Source of the DNA: Gigaspora margarita
Taxonomy: Eukaryota; Glomeromycota; Glomeromycetes; Diversisporales; Gigasporaceae
Direction of reading: 5' to 3'
NCBI GenBank assembly: GCA_009809945.1
Contig: WTPW01000445.1
Location: forward strand, 355,577-419,576
Length of the DNA: 64,000 nucleotides
Below the pieces are notes generated by a model. It saw only the letters and a list, made by a program, of their open reading frames with translations. It searched no databases and was not told where the DNA came from. The position numbers and the translations under genes are program-made. The stretch's first letter is position 1. Each line of letters begins with the position of its first letter. Below are positions 53,535-64,000 of the stretch, in pieces.

Positions 53535-54545
53535 GTTTAACTATAAATCCTGTATTGAGAATAGAAATGTAAAAAGTATAAATATATATCTTCTGTCTTT
53601 ACAGAAAGGTATGCTATGGAAGCTTTGGTAAGCTTTGAAAGTTTTTGAGCTAAAGAGCTCTAATATAACCTTTAAAATTAGAGTAAAAGTATTATCATTA
53701 TAACACCTCTTCTGATAGATAAATAAATAAACTGTTATTTGTATAAACTAATCAATTTTCTGATAAGTAAGATCATATTAAAGTATAAATTCATGACCTC
53801 ATATTAAAATCTTGTAATATAAACAAGAGCTTTACTTCGACCCTAGTTACTCAGACCAAGATTTTTATACAAAACCAAGACTCACTAAACCTTGAAACCT
53901 GAACCAAATCTTTTATGCCTCTTTCTGTCTGCCAGTTCAAGGTTTAGAAGTCTTGAGTATTTGTAGAGTTGTTTCAGTTAGTGTTAGTAATGTAAAGTAA
54001 TAACTGTAATAAGAAGAATATAAATTTGCCTTTCTTACTGAATAGTATTATTACTTTAACTACTGCTACAATTATAATTACTGAATAATTTGAACTCAAA
54101 TACTGTAGCTAAAAGATTTTATCTTCTATTTTAGAATAATTATAAATTTATTTCTTTTATTCTTTACTTTTATATTAATTATTACTTTCACTATTTACTT
54201 TACTATTTTCTTCTATAATTTTTCTAGGTCTTGAATTTTAGCGGCCAACCTTTTCCCAAAGAATCAAAATTAAATCTTTGTAACTCCACAGAAGTTATAA
54301 TTTTCTTACTGTCCCAGATAAGAGTCATTACTAAGGTGGTCCAATCAATTTTTGTCTGAACTTTTGACAACTAGTTGTTACCTATTTTAGCATTATAAAA
54401 ATTAGCATTAGTTATAATAATACTAAGTAGAATCTCAACCCATCCAATAGTGAAAGGAAAGTCAGAAATTTCACCTAAAGCCTGTTTGCTTTTTTTATAT
54501 ACATTTACTATATTAATAGTAGATAGTTATTTGTTTGACTTTAAT
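53535..54545. other. AT-rich DNA, no gene recognised
   Basis: About 1 kb of AT-rich sequence without a coding frame or RNA gene that I can support. Confidence 0.4.
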
Positions 54546-54555
54546 ACCTAGACCA

Positions 54556-54733
54556 GGGCCCCGAAATATACATAGATAGGTCAGGTTAATTATAGGGTTA
54601 CTAAAAAAGGAAAGAACTGCAGAAAAAACTTCAAAAATAAGCAAAAATTACTATAAATAGAAAAGATCTGCATAAAAAACCTCAAAAATAAGCAAACTCA
54701 TACCTGACCTATCTATGTATATTTCGGGGTCCT
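54556..54733. mobile_element. 178-bp MITE with 9-bp target duplication
   Basis: Ends GGGCCCCGAAATATACATAG and its inverse (CTATGTATATTTCGGGGTCC); TSD CCTAGACCA at 54547-54555 and 54734-54742. The inverted match runs ~32 bp to GGTCAGGT. A 9-bp duplication is typical of Mutator-like elements. The minus-strand frame at 54709-54912 is unrelated. Confidence 0.8.
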
Positions 54734-54929
54734 CCTAGACCACATAACAAACGAGAGAATACAATACTATCCAAGAACCCACTATTGACAATTAAAAAGT
54801 ATAGTTTTTCCCAGTACAACAGCATTACAATAAAGAGTAATTGATTTGCTATTTTTAGTAATACTAATATTAGTTTTAATTTTCTTTTTGAAAGAACCTT
54901 TTTCTTATACAAATTTTGAATTAACTTAG

Positions 54930-56871
54930 TACATTAGCAAATTTATAGTAGTGAAATCTTTTGAAAGATCTTGCAAACCTGCAATATCTTTTGAAAGATT
55001 GTGCTAATAGCAATATATTTTGAAATATTTTACAATATATTTTGAAATATTTCAGTATTCGAAATATTTTGAAATATTTTTCAAAAATATGTTAGACCAG
55101 GAAACTAGCTGGATCAGTAGATCTGCAATCTGGGTCATATCAGTGCCAAGAGCACATTGTTTAAAATATTTTGATGATGTTTGAATATAATCTACAAACT
55201 TTGTATTACAAGATCAGATTGATCTTTGTTTATAATTAGATCTTCAGTTTTATATTGTTTTTTTTTTAATTTTTGTTTTTTTGTTTGTTTTGTTTTTTGT
55301 TTTTTTCTCTTTTTTTTTATCTATATTTAATTTTTTCTTTTTATTTCGCACTTTACAAGAACATCAATCTAACTTCTCTGACAATTTGCAAGAAAACCTA
55401 CAACTTTTCGCAACTTTGCAAAAATGCAAATTTGACTTTGCACGCCAACTCAGACTTTTAACACTTTGCAAGAACATGACTATTTCTTTGCAATTTCTAA
55501 ATTGCCAAGAACATTTTTTTAAAGAAATAGTTTTAGTTGAGTACAAGTCTTCACAAGTCTTTGCAAGGTTTTGCTATATTTTTTTTCGTTTGACACTTTT
55601 TGTTTTTGTTTTTTTTTTAAATTTTTTTTATTAATTTAATTTATTCCAGCACTTTGCAAGAACACAATCTTACTTCCTAGCACTTTTAAGAAAACTAACC
55701 CAGACTATTTCAGCATTTGGTGAATATAAAAAATAGAGATTTGGGCTTTCTTTATTTTTTTTTATTCAGTTTGTTATATTTTTTGCTTTTCAATTTTTTT
55801 ATTTTTATTTTTTTACTTCTTTACTATTTTTAGGAAGTATTTAAAAAATAGCAAAATGAAGATGATAGCCAAAACAAAAGAAATAGCTGAAGCAAAACAA
55901 AAGTTAAAACGAAGAAGCAAAATAATACTAACTGCGGGGTGAGCAAAAATAAGCGTGTAGGGCTAGTTTTTTATGGAATTATATGCGACGAAGTGTGAAA
56001 GTATTTTAAAATACGTTTTCATTTCATTTTTTTAATTATTTTTGGGTTCACTTTTTTTGTTTTTATTTTTTTTATTTAGTTTGCTTATATTTTTTGTTTT
56101 TTTTCAGTTGTTTTTTTATTTTTTCACTTCTATACTATTTTTAGAAAGTATTTAAAAAGAGCGAAACAAAGATGATAGCAAAAACAAAAGAAATAGCCAA
56201 AGCAAAACGATAGTTAAAACAAAGATGTGAAATAATAGCTAATTGCAGGAGTGAGCAAAAATAAGTGTGTAGGGCTAGTTTTTTGAATTATATGCGATGA
56301 AGTGCGAAAGTATTTTAAAATACATTTTCGTTTTCATTTTTTTCTTTTTTTTTGGGTTTATTTTTTTCATCATTTTTTCATTTTTTTTTGTATAATAATA
56401 TATAATAAAAATATAATATTGAATAAAAATGATAATATATAATAAAAATATAATATTGAATAAAAATGCTTATTTAATTTAAAATAAATTTATTAAAATA
56501 TAATGTATAATAATAAATAAAAAAATATAAAATTTTATATTGAATTGTGAAAACCTGTGAAAAACCATGATTATGTGAATATATATATTATTTATTGTAA
56601 TAATATGCAAAATATTACCTCCTGTGATCCCGGTAAGAAGATAATTAGATACAGAGTTGCATTGTTTTTATTTGCCCAATTTCGCAATATTTTACAATAT
56701 ATTTCTAAATATTTCGAAATTTATTTCAAAATATTTTGAAAGAAATTCATGCCAAAATCTTTCGAAAGATTGCAATTTTTTCAAAAGAGTTCGTGTCAAT
56801 CGCAATTCTTTTGAAAGATTCTGGTATGCAATTTCTTTTAAAAGATTTCGTATATTTATTTTGCTAATGTA
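54930..56871. mobile_element. About 1.94-kb AT-rich element with inverted ends
   Basis: TACATTAGCAAATTTATAGT followed by GAAATCTTTTGAAAGA at the left is mirrored at the right (on minus, TACATTAGCAAAATAAATAT then GAAATCTTTTAAAAGA). Both flanks are rich in GAAATATTTTGAAATATTT. The interior carries poly-T/CTTTGCAAGAACA sequence related to 4790-6003 in the opposite orientation, and an internal duplication (55930-56110 and 56240-56400, with TAGGGCTAGTTTTTT). Confidence 0.5.
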
Positions 56872-57533
56872 TATATCAAAGGTAATACCTAAATAATTTG
56901 CCTAATATTAGCTACTTTATCTTACAAGTAAGTAATTAGAATATGGAAAAACAAAAAATAATATTTGAGACATTATATTTTCTAAAACTTTCTGCTTTAC
57001 AATAAGGGCATATTTAAATTTAACTAGGAAAATCTTAAAAGTATTCTCTGCTACTATGAAGTTAAGTTAACATTTTGTTGACTGCTTTAATCAATTTCTC
57101 TATACCCAATCAAAATTAGATGTTATAACAGAAGAAGAAAGTCTAGCAAAGGTACTTAAAAGTAAATGAAAAGAATATAGTGCATTTACTGAGGTAGTAA
57201 AGTAAAGGTAATTTTGTTAAAAGTAGTAAAAGCAATGGCAAAAACTATTTTAGATCATAATTTATTAAAAAAAATTGTGCTTGGGCAGTTTCTAAGTACT
57301 GCTGATTTCCAAATTCTACATAATATAGAAGTTTCTAAATAGCTGTATAATAGATATTTATGTTCTTATTAATTTGCATTTATAGATAGTTAACTGCACA
57401 AACCATTTCTCTTTAATATAGAGGTTTGAAATTGCATAATAAATTAAAATAAAATACAGTTTTGGTAAGGAGGATCATTCCAAGCAGTAATAGGATTAAG
57501 CTGCCTTTGATTTATAGTCTAATAGGTGGTAGC

Positions 57534-58597
57534 TAGGGTGTGGAATAGGCCAGGTTCAACCTGAGATTTTGTGGGTCAGGTCAGGTTTGGGCCCAAATTT
57601 TAGGCCTGCTATAAATGGGTCAGGCTCAGATCAGGCCTAATAAAGTATTAGGTTGGGTTCGGGCTTGTTAATTGACCTATCAAAGCCTGATGATATAAAC
57701 TTTATAGCTTATAATATGCACGCCTTGAATGTGTACTAGGTTGGTGGCAGAGTTAGCTTAAGCAATCAAAATTAATTAATTTTACGTACTATATGTAATC
57801 AATCGATCATGCAGAATACATAGTTGTAAGTATAAAATCAATATTACTAATTAATAACTTAACTTTATATTATTAACCTTTCTATTCTATATAATTTGTA
57901 ATATCGCCTTTATTGGATTTTCCTATACTCTTTCTGCTCAACATTAACAATATAATGATATTGAGCATAATAGCGAAAATAAGTGGAGTTAGTAACCAAA
58001 CATTTTTTTAACATTTGGACTCTTTGTTTTTTTTAATAGTATCGATACATACAAATATCAATATATTTCAATTAATTCTATAAATTTTGTGATTTTTTAT
58101 GATTTATTGGCTCTTTTTTTATAGCAGTCTGTAAAAAATAAGACCTCTGCAGATCATAATATTATGTAAAATCATGAGAAATCAGCTGACTCTAGTAGAT
58201 TTTTTGATTCTTAGAGAATTTTAAAGATTTCGAATAAAAATATAGACATTATTGATCAAAAACTATGATTAATAAGAAATTAATCTCAAAATTTTTTTGC
58301 TATCATTATCAGGATCATGCCTTTTTGCAAACTACTATAATCAACCCAAATAATAATCACAAATAAAAATTCTAATTAATTTTAATGTTTAAACATTGCA
58401 ATGATTACTAAATTAAAATGATAAAATTGAATGTGCTTATATATATATAAATGGTCAGGTCAGGTTGGGTCAGGTCAGGTTCAAAACCCGACCTGACCCA
58501 ACTAGTGATAACAATTTTTTTTGGGCTCAGGTTAGGTTTAAGCAGGCCCAGGTCAGGTTCAAACAAACCCAACCTGACCCAGCCTGTTACACACCTA
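57534..58597. mobile_element. 1,064-bp non-autonomous hAT-type element, 8-bp TSD
   Basis: The ends are TAGGGTGTGGAATAGGC and its inverse (TAGGTGTGTAACAGGC on minus). An exact 8-bp duplication GTGGTAGC flanks it (57526-57533 and 58598-58605). Both subterminal regions are filled with GGTCAGGT/ACCTGACC words in both orientations. The middle is AT-rich and non-coding. This is the second hAT-type element in the window, with different ends from 12357-13094. Confidence 0.88.
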
Positions 58598-58605
58598 GTG
58601 GTAGC

Positions 58606-60237
58606 TAAGCCTTTTAGCTAAGAAATAATAATAGATATTTATTAATTATTATTGATTCAATAGCTTTCTTGACTACATTAAGTCAAGTATAAGGATCTTG
58701 ATTGTTACCTAAAAATTAGGATAAGAAACCAAACTAAGTTCTCTATTGGAGCATTATAATTAATTTGCAAAGCAGAAGCTACTTGTATTTGTTGAATTAA
58801 TTGTTTAATTTGAGCAGCAAGATTATCAAGAGCATTAGGCTATTGTAGCAAGGGAAGCAAATTAGGCTGCTATAGTTAATAAGGTTGCACTTGAGATTAT
58901 TGCAGTTGTAATTGCAAAGAAGTTTAAATAGCTGCAGTAGATTTAATAAATTAGATTATTGTACCAAATTTGGTTGCTAATGTATAGCTATTGGATTAGG
59001 TTGCAAAAGTTGATCACATTAAGAATATTTAGTTCCAAAACAAAGTTTTATAATTATAAGAGTTTTTAAATTACCATATAAGTATTTTAATTTTACTAAA
59101 TTTATTTAGAAAAGGTCAGGTAGTTGGTTTCAAATTTATACAATTAGCACCAAATATAATAGTTGAGTTGATAGAGTGATAAAACAATATAAACAATAGT
59201 GCCAATTTATACTCCAACCATTTATGAGATAAGAAGTAGAAATAAAAGATAGATGAGTCAATAAAATTATATAGATGGGTTATAAATCTCCTTATAATAA
59301 AATTATCTTTATGTCACAAGTGTTCTGTACATTTTTACCAATCATTTTGCATGTGTAAAAATTAGATAGCATAAATGAACATGATCACATGTCATGAGAA
59401 ATTCACAAAATTGACTATATCAAATACATATCATTTAGTGTTAATGGCCTTTATAACATATAGTATCACGTTTAATTGCTTGCTTGGTAAGTATAAGTGT
59501 GCAAATAAATTTTAGCTTTTAAGGGTATGTGTAATTCATAGTAATAGATCAATTATGAATAAATAATAAACAGTTACACATTAGTTATGCAAATAATTAG
59601 CAAATTTAATATATCATTATAACTGATAAATTTTTTCATATTCTAATTATAGCTTTTTGGATATGGGCAATGTCAATTAAATTTTTTTCAATGAATCAGC
59701 TATTAAGTTTTGTTTGTAATATACATTTTGTATCTTTGAAATTGGATTAATTGAAATGTGAATAATATTAATAATATGCATTAGTAAGTCACATACTGTT
59801 TATTGCCAAAATAATAAAGTTTATAACAATTTCGTAATAATAATTCTAACATGAACTAATTTAATTCTAACCCTGTATTGTGATTATTAGAATAGTGCAG
59901 AAGTTTTGTATGAGAATTTTTAACAGTAATTTATAAGGGGAGTAATAAAAATCAGATGATTTTTTAGAAAAAAGAGAATAAAAAATATTGAAATTATATA
60001 TAAGAACCTGACCAAATCTATATTAAAGAGGAGAAAAAGGAGTAGGCCTCTAATAAAAAATAATCAGATAATTAATAACATAGCCCTAATAGAAACCACA
60101 ATAATTTGATCAAACTCAATCTTAAAATGTATTATCTATTAAATAGGTTTGTAATTAAATTTCTTATAGTAATTCATGATAGAAATTACAATGATTCTAA
60201 TACAAAATAATTCATCTTTTCAACATTCTGGAATAGT
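58606..60237. other. AT-rich DNA, no supported gene
   Basis: 1.6 kb without a supported frame. A weak Gln/Ala-rich reading on the minus strand near 58780-58900 might be a worn coding remnant but cannot be assigned. Confidence 0.35.
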
Positions 60238-60875
60238 TTTTTTTTTTTTTTATTCAGCAGCCATGCCATAACTTTATTTATCATATTTGTGTTATACAAA
60301 TTATGCTACTTCTATTTGAAGCTACTATCTAAAGTATGACCCATCTGGTTATTATGATGGACACCTATATGTGACCTGCTATAGCAAGGTTTTATCTCGA
60401 TACCTTCCCTTCACCTTCGTTAAGGTTGTAAAAAGTGTATTTCACTAGCAAGGACCTGCAGCCTATCATAACTGTCCTTATTTTCAGCACCAAGGAGCTG
60501 ACACTCCCTCTATTAACCACATAAAAGTTTTTTTCGTAGCAATCTCAACCCTTTTTTCTACACTTCTTGTTTACTTAGTGGTTGAGAACTATCATTTCTG
60601 CTTTCTGCACTGGCTATTTCTTTTCCTTTTTGACTTCTTCTAGTTTTCTTTATTAGTCCTTTTCTTTTTTTGTATTTCATTTTTCTTTGTATACCTGCTT
60701 TCTTCTTCTATTCTGAAACCAGTTTGTAGCAGTGGTTCTATATTTCATCCTAAAAGAAAAGAAACCAATCTTGCAAGAAGTGCAGCAATACTTTGTTGAT
60801 TCTACTTTTGGACATTCCTTTTTCTTCTAAGAGCTTCCTTACTCTAGCATGTAGAATCCCTCTTGCTAGTTTCCT

Positions 60876-61860
60876 TCATCTATCCTTGTCTGTTTCACTG
60901 CTCCTATAGTTCGATAGGAGAATCTTCTCTAACTGCTCCTTTGAAAAGGCTGTCTGCAAATTGCTTTCCAAACTATTCCATATGTTTTGAACTATTCTGT
61001 CTTTGGCTTGTACCCATAGTGGTGAGTCTCTATTGCACGTAACCAAATGCTTAAAAGTCTCTTTTTCTGTATTGCATTTCTTGCATTTATTATTTTCATA
61101 CAAGTCTGGTTTGTGCAATTGTCTTTTTTCTATCATGGATAATAGTCTGTTGAAACTCTTGATCTGGAAGCTCCAGACTTGGTTTTTTCTAATACTTCTG
61201 CCTTGCAATTTTCTTAATTGAGTTAACAATTTTTTAAAGGTTAGCCAGTCTGTTTCCAAATTTTTGTCTATATAGATCACATCATTTTTGCCTCAGATAA
61301 AGGTCCACTCAGCTTTGTGTACTATACCCAGTAACTTTTTTGTAAAATCTCTAAGCAGAGCTTCAATAGTTTTTAAGTACCATACAGGTTTCAGGAAGAA
61401 GCATTTTGTACTAACAGCCTGAATATCTTCTACTCCTCCTTTACTGCAACCTTGTTTCGCTAGAAAATTAGCTTGCTCATTTAGTCTATTTTTGGAGTAT
61501 ACTGGAACTTTGCACAGCTTCTGCTTTAGGTTTTTCATCAAAACTGCTTCCCTGATTGTGCTCAAAATACCCAGATTGTTTATTTTTACTCACTCTCTGG
61601 TCCTTTGAATCTTCAGCACCTTTTTTATTAGATTTATTACCACCTGGCTGTCTGTATTGATGACTATTTTGCTGTTTCTTGAAACAATTAGCGTTGCTTC
61701 TAAGATACCCATCAATTTTGCTCTTGTCGAGGAAGCTCAGCCTTGCATTCCACTATAGATGTGCCCGATAACCTTACTCTTGTTATCAACTTGTACTGTA
61801 CTATACCCTAATCCTAACTTTCCCATACTTTGTGATTTTTAATTGAACCATCCGTAAAGA
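60876..61860 (-). pseudogene. LINE RNase H-like and zinc-knuckle region
   Basis: From about 61860 on minus: FTDGSIKNHK-like start, then QVDNKSKVIGHIY, SSTRAKLMGILEA and KIVINTDSQVVINLI, the strands and acidic residues of an RNase H domain. A 50-residue connection leads to NEQANFLAKQGC. The C-terminal part has NKCKKCNTEKETFKHLVTC, a CCHC-type knuckle found after RNase H in LINEs. One frame runs from about 61860 to beyond 60876, interrupted only by TGA codons at 61737, 61590, 61293 and 60876, each at a place where Trp would be expected. Confidence 0.75.
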
Positions 61861-62841
61861 AGTTAAATACTTTTCCTTCTATATTTCTTTCTAAAATTTG
61901 AACCAACTCCTCTTTTTTTTTCTTTTCTTTTACCATCTTTTCTATACATACCGCTTCCTACCTCTTGACAACAATTTCTTTTTTTACCTTTTTAGCCTCT
62001 TGTATCTCTTTCTGTTCTACTTTACATGTACATTTTTGAAGCACCTCTCTGTACATATCTAAATCCAAGTCGATTTTAGAATTGTCTGCTTCTTTTATCC
62101 ATTTTGAGACATCTACTAGTTTGTCTAGATATACACTTACTTTTCTCATGTCCTGTACGGGATGGAGTTTCCTTCTTTGTTCTCTCCTAAGATCTTTATA
62201 GGGTATTTTTCTGCTCTGTTTTCCATTTTTTTTCTTATTTTTCCAACCTTAATCGCATTTTCTTTATTACTTTCAAAGATTACCCACTCCTTTTTGAACA
62301 TTTGGTTGAAACTCTCTTGAGGTCTAGTACTAAGAGTAGGTTGTTGTATTCCGTCTTACTTTTTAGAACTGGCACAATTAGTTCTTTCATATTATCTTTC
62401 ATCACTATTCTTCGATTTTACTGAACCAAGTAGCTTTCTTTTCTTGCAATTTCTCCCCTTAACTTTTAATTTGCTGCTATATTAATAGGTATTTTCCTTA
62501 TGAATCTACTAATTGTTCTAAGTACTATACTCATAGATTCTTCAAACTAGACAGACAACCTTTCCAGTTTGCCTCTTGCAAGATCTTGATGATTTTTGTA
62601 CTACTTCCTTCTGTCTCACCAATCTGCCAATTGCTACTATACATCTCATGTGCTACCTCATACCCTAGACTTTTCACTAACTTCAATATCCTTGCATTTA
62701 AGTTGTGCCTAATACTTAGCTCATTAAAATCTTTTCTTCATAACTCCAAATTGGCAAAGGGTCACAGTTTTCTAATTGGGCCTTTTTCATTCTTAATATT
62801 GTAGTTTTCCCTAACAGACCTATATTATTAATTCTTATGAA

Positions 62842-63944
62842 CTATTCCGTGATATTGTATTCTGTATGCCTTCCCCATAGTGGCTTAATTCTTATGAAAT
62901 CTGTACTTGCAACTATGCAGTTTGAAGTGGTCAATATTAGGTATGCTTTCCATTTGGCTAATTTAATCATTGATTGATACATCTTGTCACAGGCATTCTT
63001 TGGAAGCAGTTCAACTATAGCTTTATACTCAATTCTTGGCAGTAGTACTATATTGTTAAGATATTTAATCTGCCCTATTGATAGTTTTTTATACCTCAAC
63101 AGTGCCATAAAGTTAGCTATGTCTTTGTAAATTCTTTTTTTACAGTCTTTGACTTGATCCTTTGCTATTATCCAGACATCTAAGAATCTAATTGCTTTCT
63201 TTTCAGTGTTCATCTTTACCAACTCTCTGGTTGATCTGAATTTTATAAACAAATCCTCTTTTTTAGTCTTGCTGTTTAATACGAGGTGTTCTGATTTTAA
63301 TGGATTTGTTTTGATATTATTAATTTTGTAATATTGATCTGCCAAATTAATGATTTCTTCTAAATTCTGCTTGGAGCTACCTATAAACGTAATGTCATCC
63401 ACATATGCCAAACAACTTATTCTGGTATCTTTTTCTTTAGCTAGCCCCTTGTTTATATCTGTTGGCCAGTTTACCTTCATTTCGTAATCTTTTTTCAAAC
63501 TTCGTATTTTATATAGCAAAGGATTGTATACTATTTTCTATACCAAAGGAGAAATAACCTCTTCTTGATCAATACTGTCCTCTGCTTTAAAACCCTTAGT
63601 GACTCCGAATCTGGTAATAACTTGTACCTCCCTTCTTGTGAACAGCTCTGTAATGAAATGACAAGGTTTTCTAAGATTTTGATTTTGCGTATTGCTTTAT
63701 CTATACTTTCTGAGCATACCGAATCAAAGGCTTTTTTAATATCTTGAAAGAGAACCCATAGCTCTTTTTTCTCCTCTCTTGCCTCTTCTAGTAGATTGTT
63801 AAAAATATGGATTGGTATGCTTATTGCTTCCCCTGAAAGACCCGCATAATTTTGTTTTTTTAAAATCCTATGTTGAATTAATACTAAACTAAGTCTTTTT
63901 TGTACAATTCTTATGAGGCTCTTTCTAACACTGGTCAAAATCAA
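62842..63944 (-). pseudogene. LINE reverse transcriptase domain
   Basis: Copies element RNA to DNA. Motifs in order: LIRIVQKRLSLVLIQHRILK, NYAGLSGEAISIPIHIFNNL, then KELWVLFQDIKKAFDSV with the first catalytic Asp, and further on ISCLAYVDDITFIGSSKQNL, the YxDD box. A thumb-like region follows (GQIKYLNNIVLLPRIEYKAI). The phrase ELWVLFQDxxKAFD is characteristic of the LINE families abundant in Glomeromycotina by my recollection. A frameshift and a TAG (about 63540) separate the two halves. Confidence 0.88.
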
Positions 63945-64000
63945 AAATATTACCCTAATATCATCTAAAAATCGCCTATGAAGATAGCAGGCCGATATGA

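Larger units (their letters stand above)
60238..64000 (-). mobile_element. LINE-type non-LTR retrotransposon, 3' part
   Basis: Copies itself through target-primed reverse transcription. The 3' end is marked by a poly(A) (poly-T on plus at 60238-60253). The frame order on minus is reverse transcriptase (63944-62842), an RNase H-like region (about 61860-61600) and a C-terminal CCHC-like zinc segment. The element runs past 64000, so the endonuclease domain and 5' end are out of view. It is interrupted by stops and frameshifts and is not active as it stands. Confidence 0.88.

Noticed and set aside
58780-58900. Gln/Ala-rich minus-strand reading
   Set aside because: Short and interrupted; could be a worn coding remnant, but nothing supports a family.
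1-64000. Bacterial or organellar origin
   Set aside because: The window has eukaryotic transposon superfamilies, F-box proteins and a poly(A)-ended LINE, with no operon-like ribosome sites, rRNA or organelle genes.

Overview
The window is AT-rich eukaryotic nuclear DNA. It is crowded with transposons and carries no recognisable ordinary housekeeping gene, rRNA or complete tRNA. The F-box/leucine-rich-repeat proteins, the LINE reverse-transcriptase style and the protein families inside the large element all resemble what is known from arbuscular mycorrhizal fungi (Glomeromycotina, Rhizophagus-like). That assignment is inference from family recognition, not from a search.

Layout: 1-4741 holds two abutting copies of a repeat with subterminal inverted repeats, an internal minisatellite and a 3' stem-loop (Helentron/HINE-like). 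4742-14152 is repeat-rich DNA with several short inverted-repeat elements, a decayed pogo/Tigger transposase (9128-10821, minus) and a hAT-type element with a perfect 8-bp target duplication (12357-13094). 14160-52419 is one 38.3-kb Polinton/Maverick-like element with about 1.83-kb terminal inverted repeats and a short target duplication. 52427-60237 is again repeat-rich, with a pogo-type terminal end at 52754, a 9-bp-TSD MITE, a 1.06-kb hAT-type element and AT-rich low-complexity DNA. 60238-64000 is a LINE on the minus strand that runs off the window.

The large element is treated as a fossil: several genes look broken (roughly a dozen or more breaks overall), others look whole, and the two TIRs differ by a few per cent by eye, so it is not brand new. 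Replication: a primase-helicase (15861-18530, plus) and a family-B DNA polymerase (46839-50725, minus) sit at opposite ends and read inward. Both start inside the TIRs, so they share the same first ~45 codons and the same upstream region. Mobility: a retroviral-type DDE integrase (about 40413-41500) and a candidate tyrosine recombinase (20359-21616). Packaging: an A32/FtsK-like ATPase (38941-39738). I found no double-jelly-roll capsid gene. Instead there is a Gag-like gene with a CCHC zinc knuckle and a retropepsin-like domain (41583-44820), plus two more retropepsin-like genes (21714-22837). Cargo-like genes include two F-box/LRR genes, a 2-oxoglutarate/Fe(II) oxygenase-like gene, a zinc-ribbon endonuclease-like gene, small Cys-rich proteins, two related helix-turn-helix proteins and small membrane proteins.

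The most interesting points are the Polinton chassis carrying a Gag/CCHC/protease module, the TIR-encoded shared N-terminus of the two replication proteins, the pairing of two recombinase types, and the apparent nesting of the whole element inside an older pogo-type transposon (ends at 8724 and 52754).
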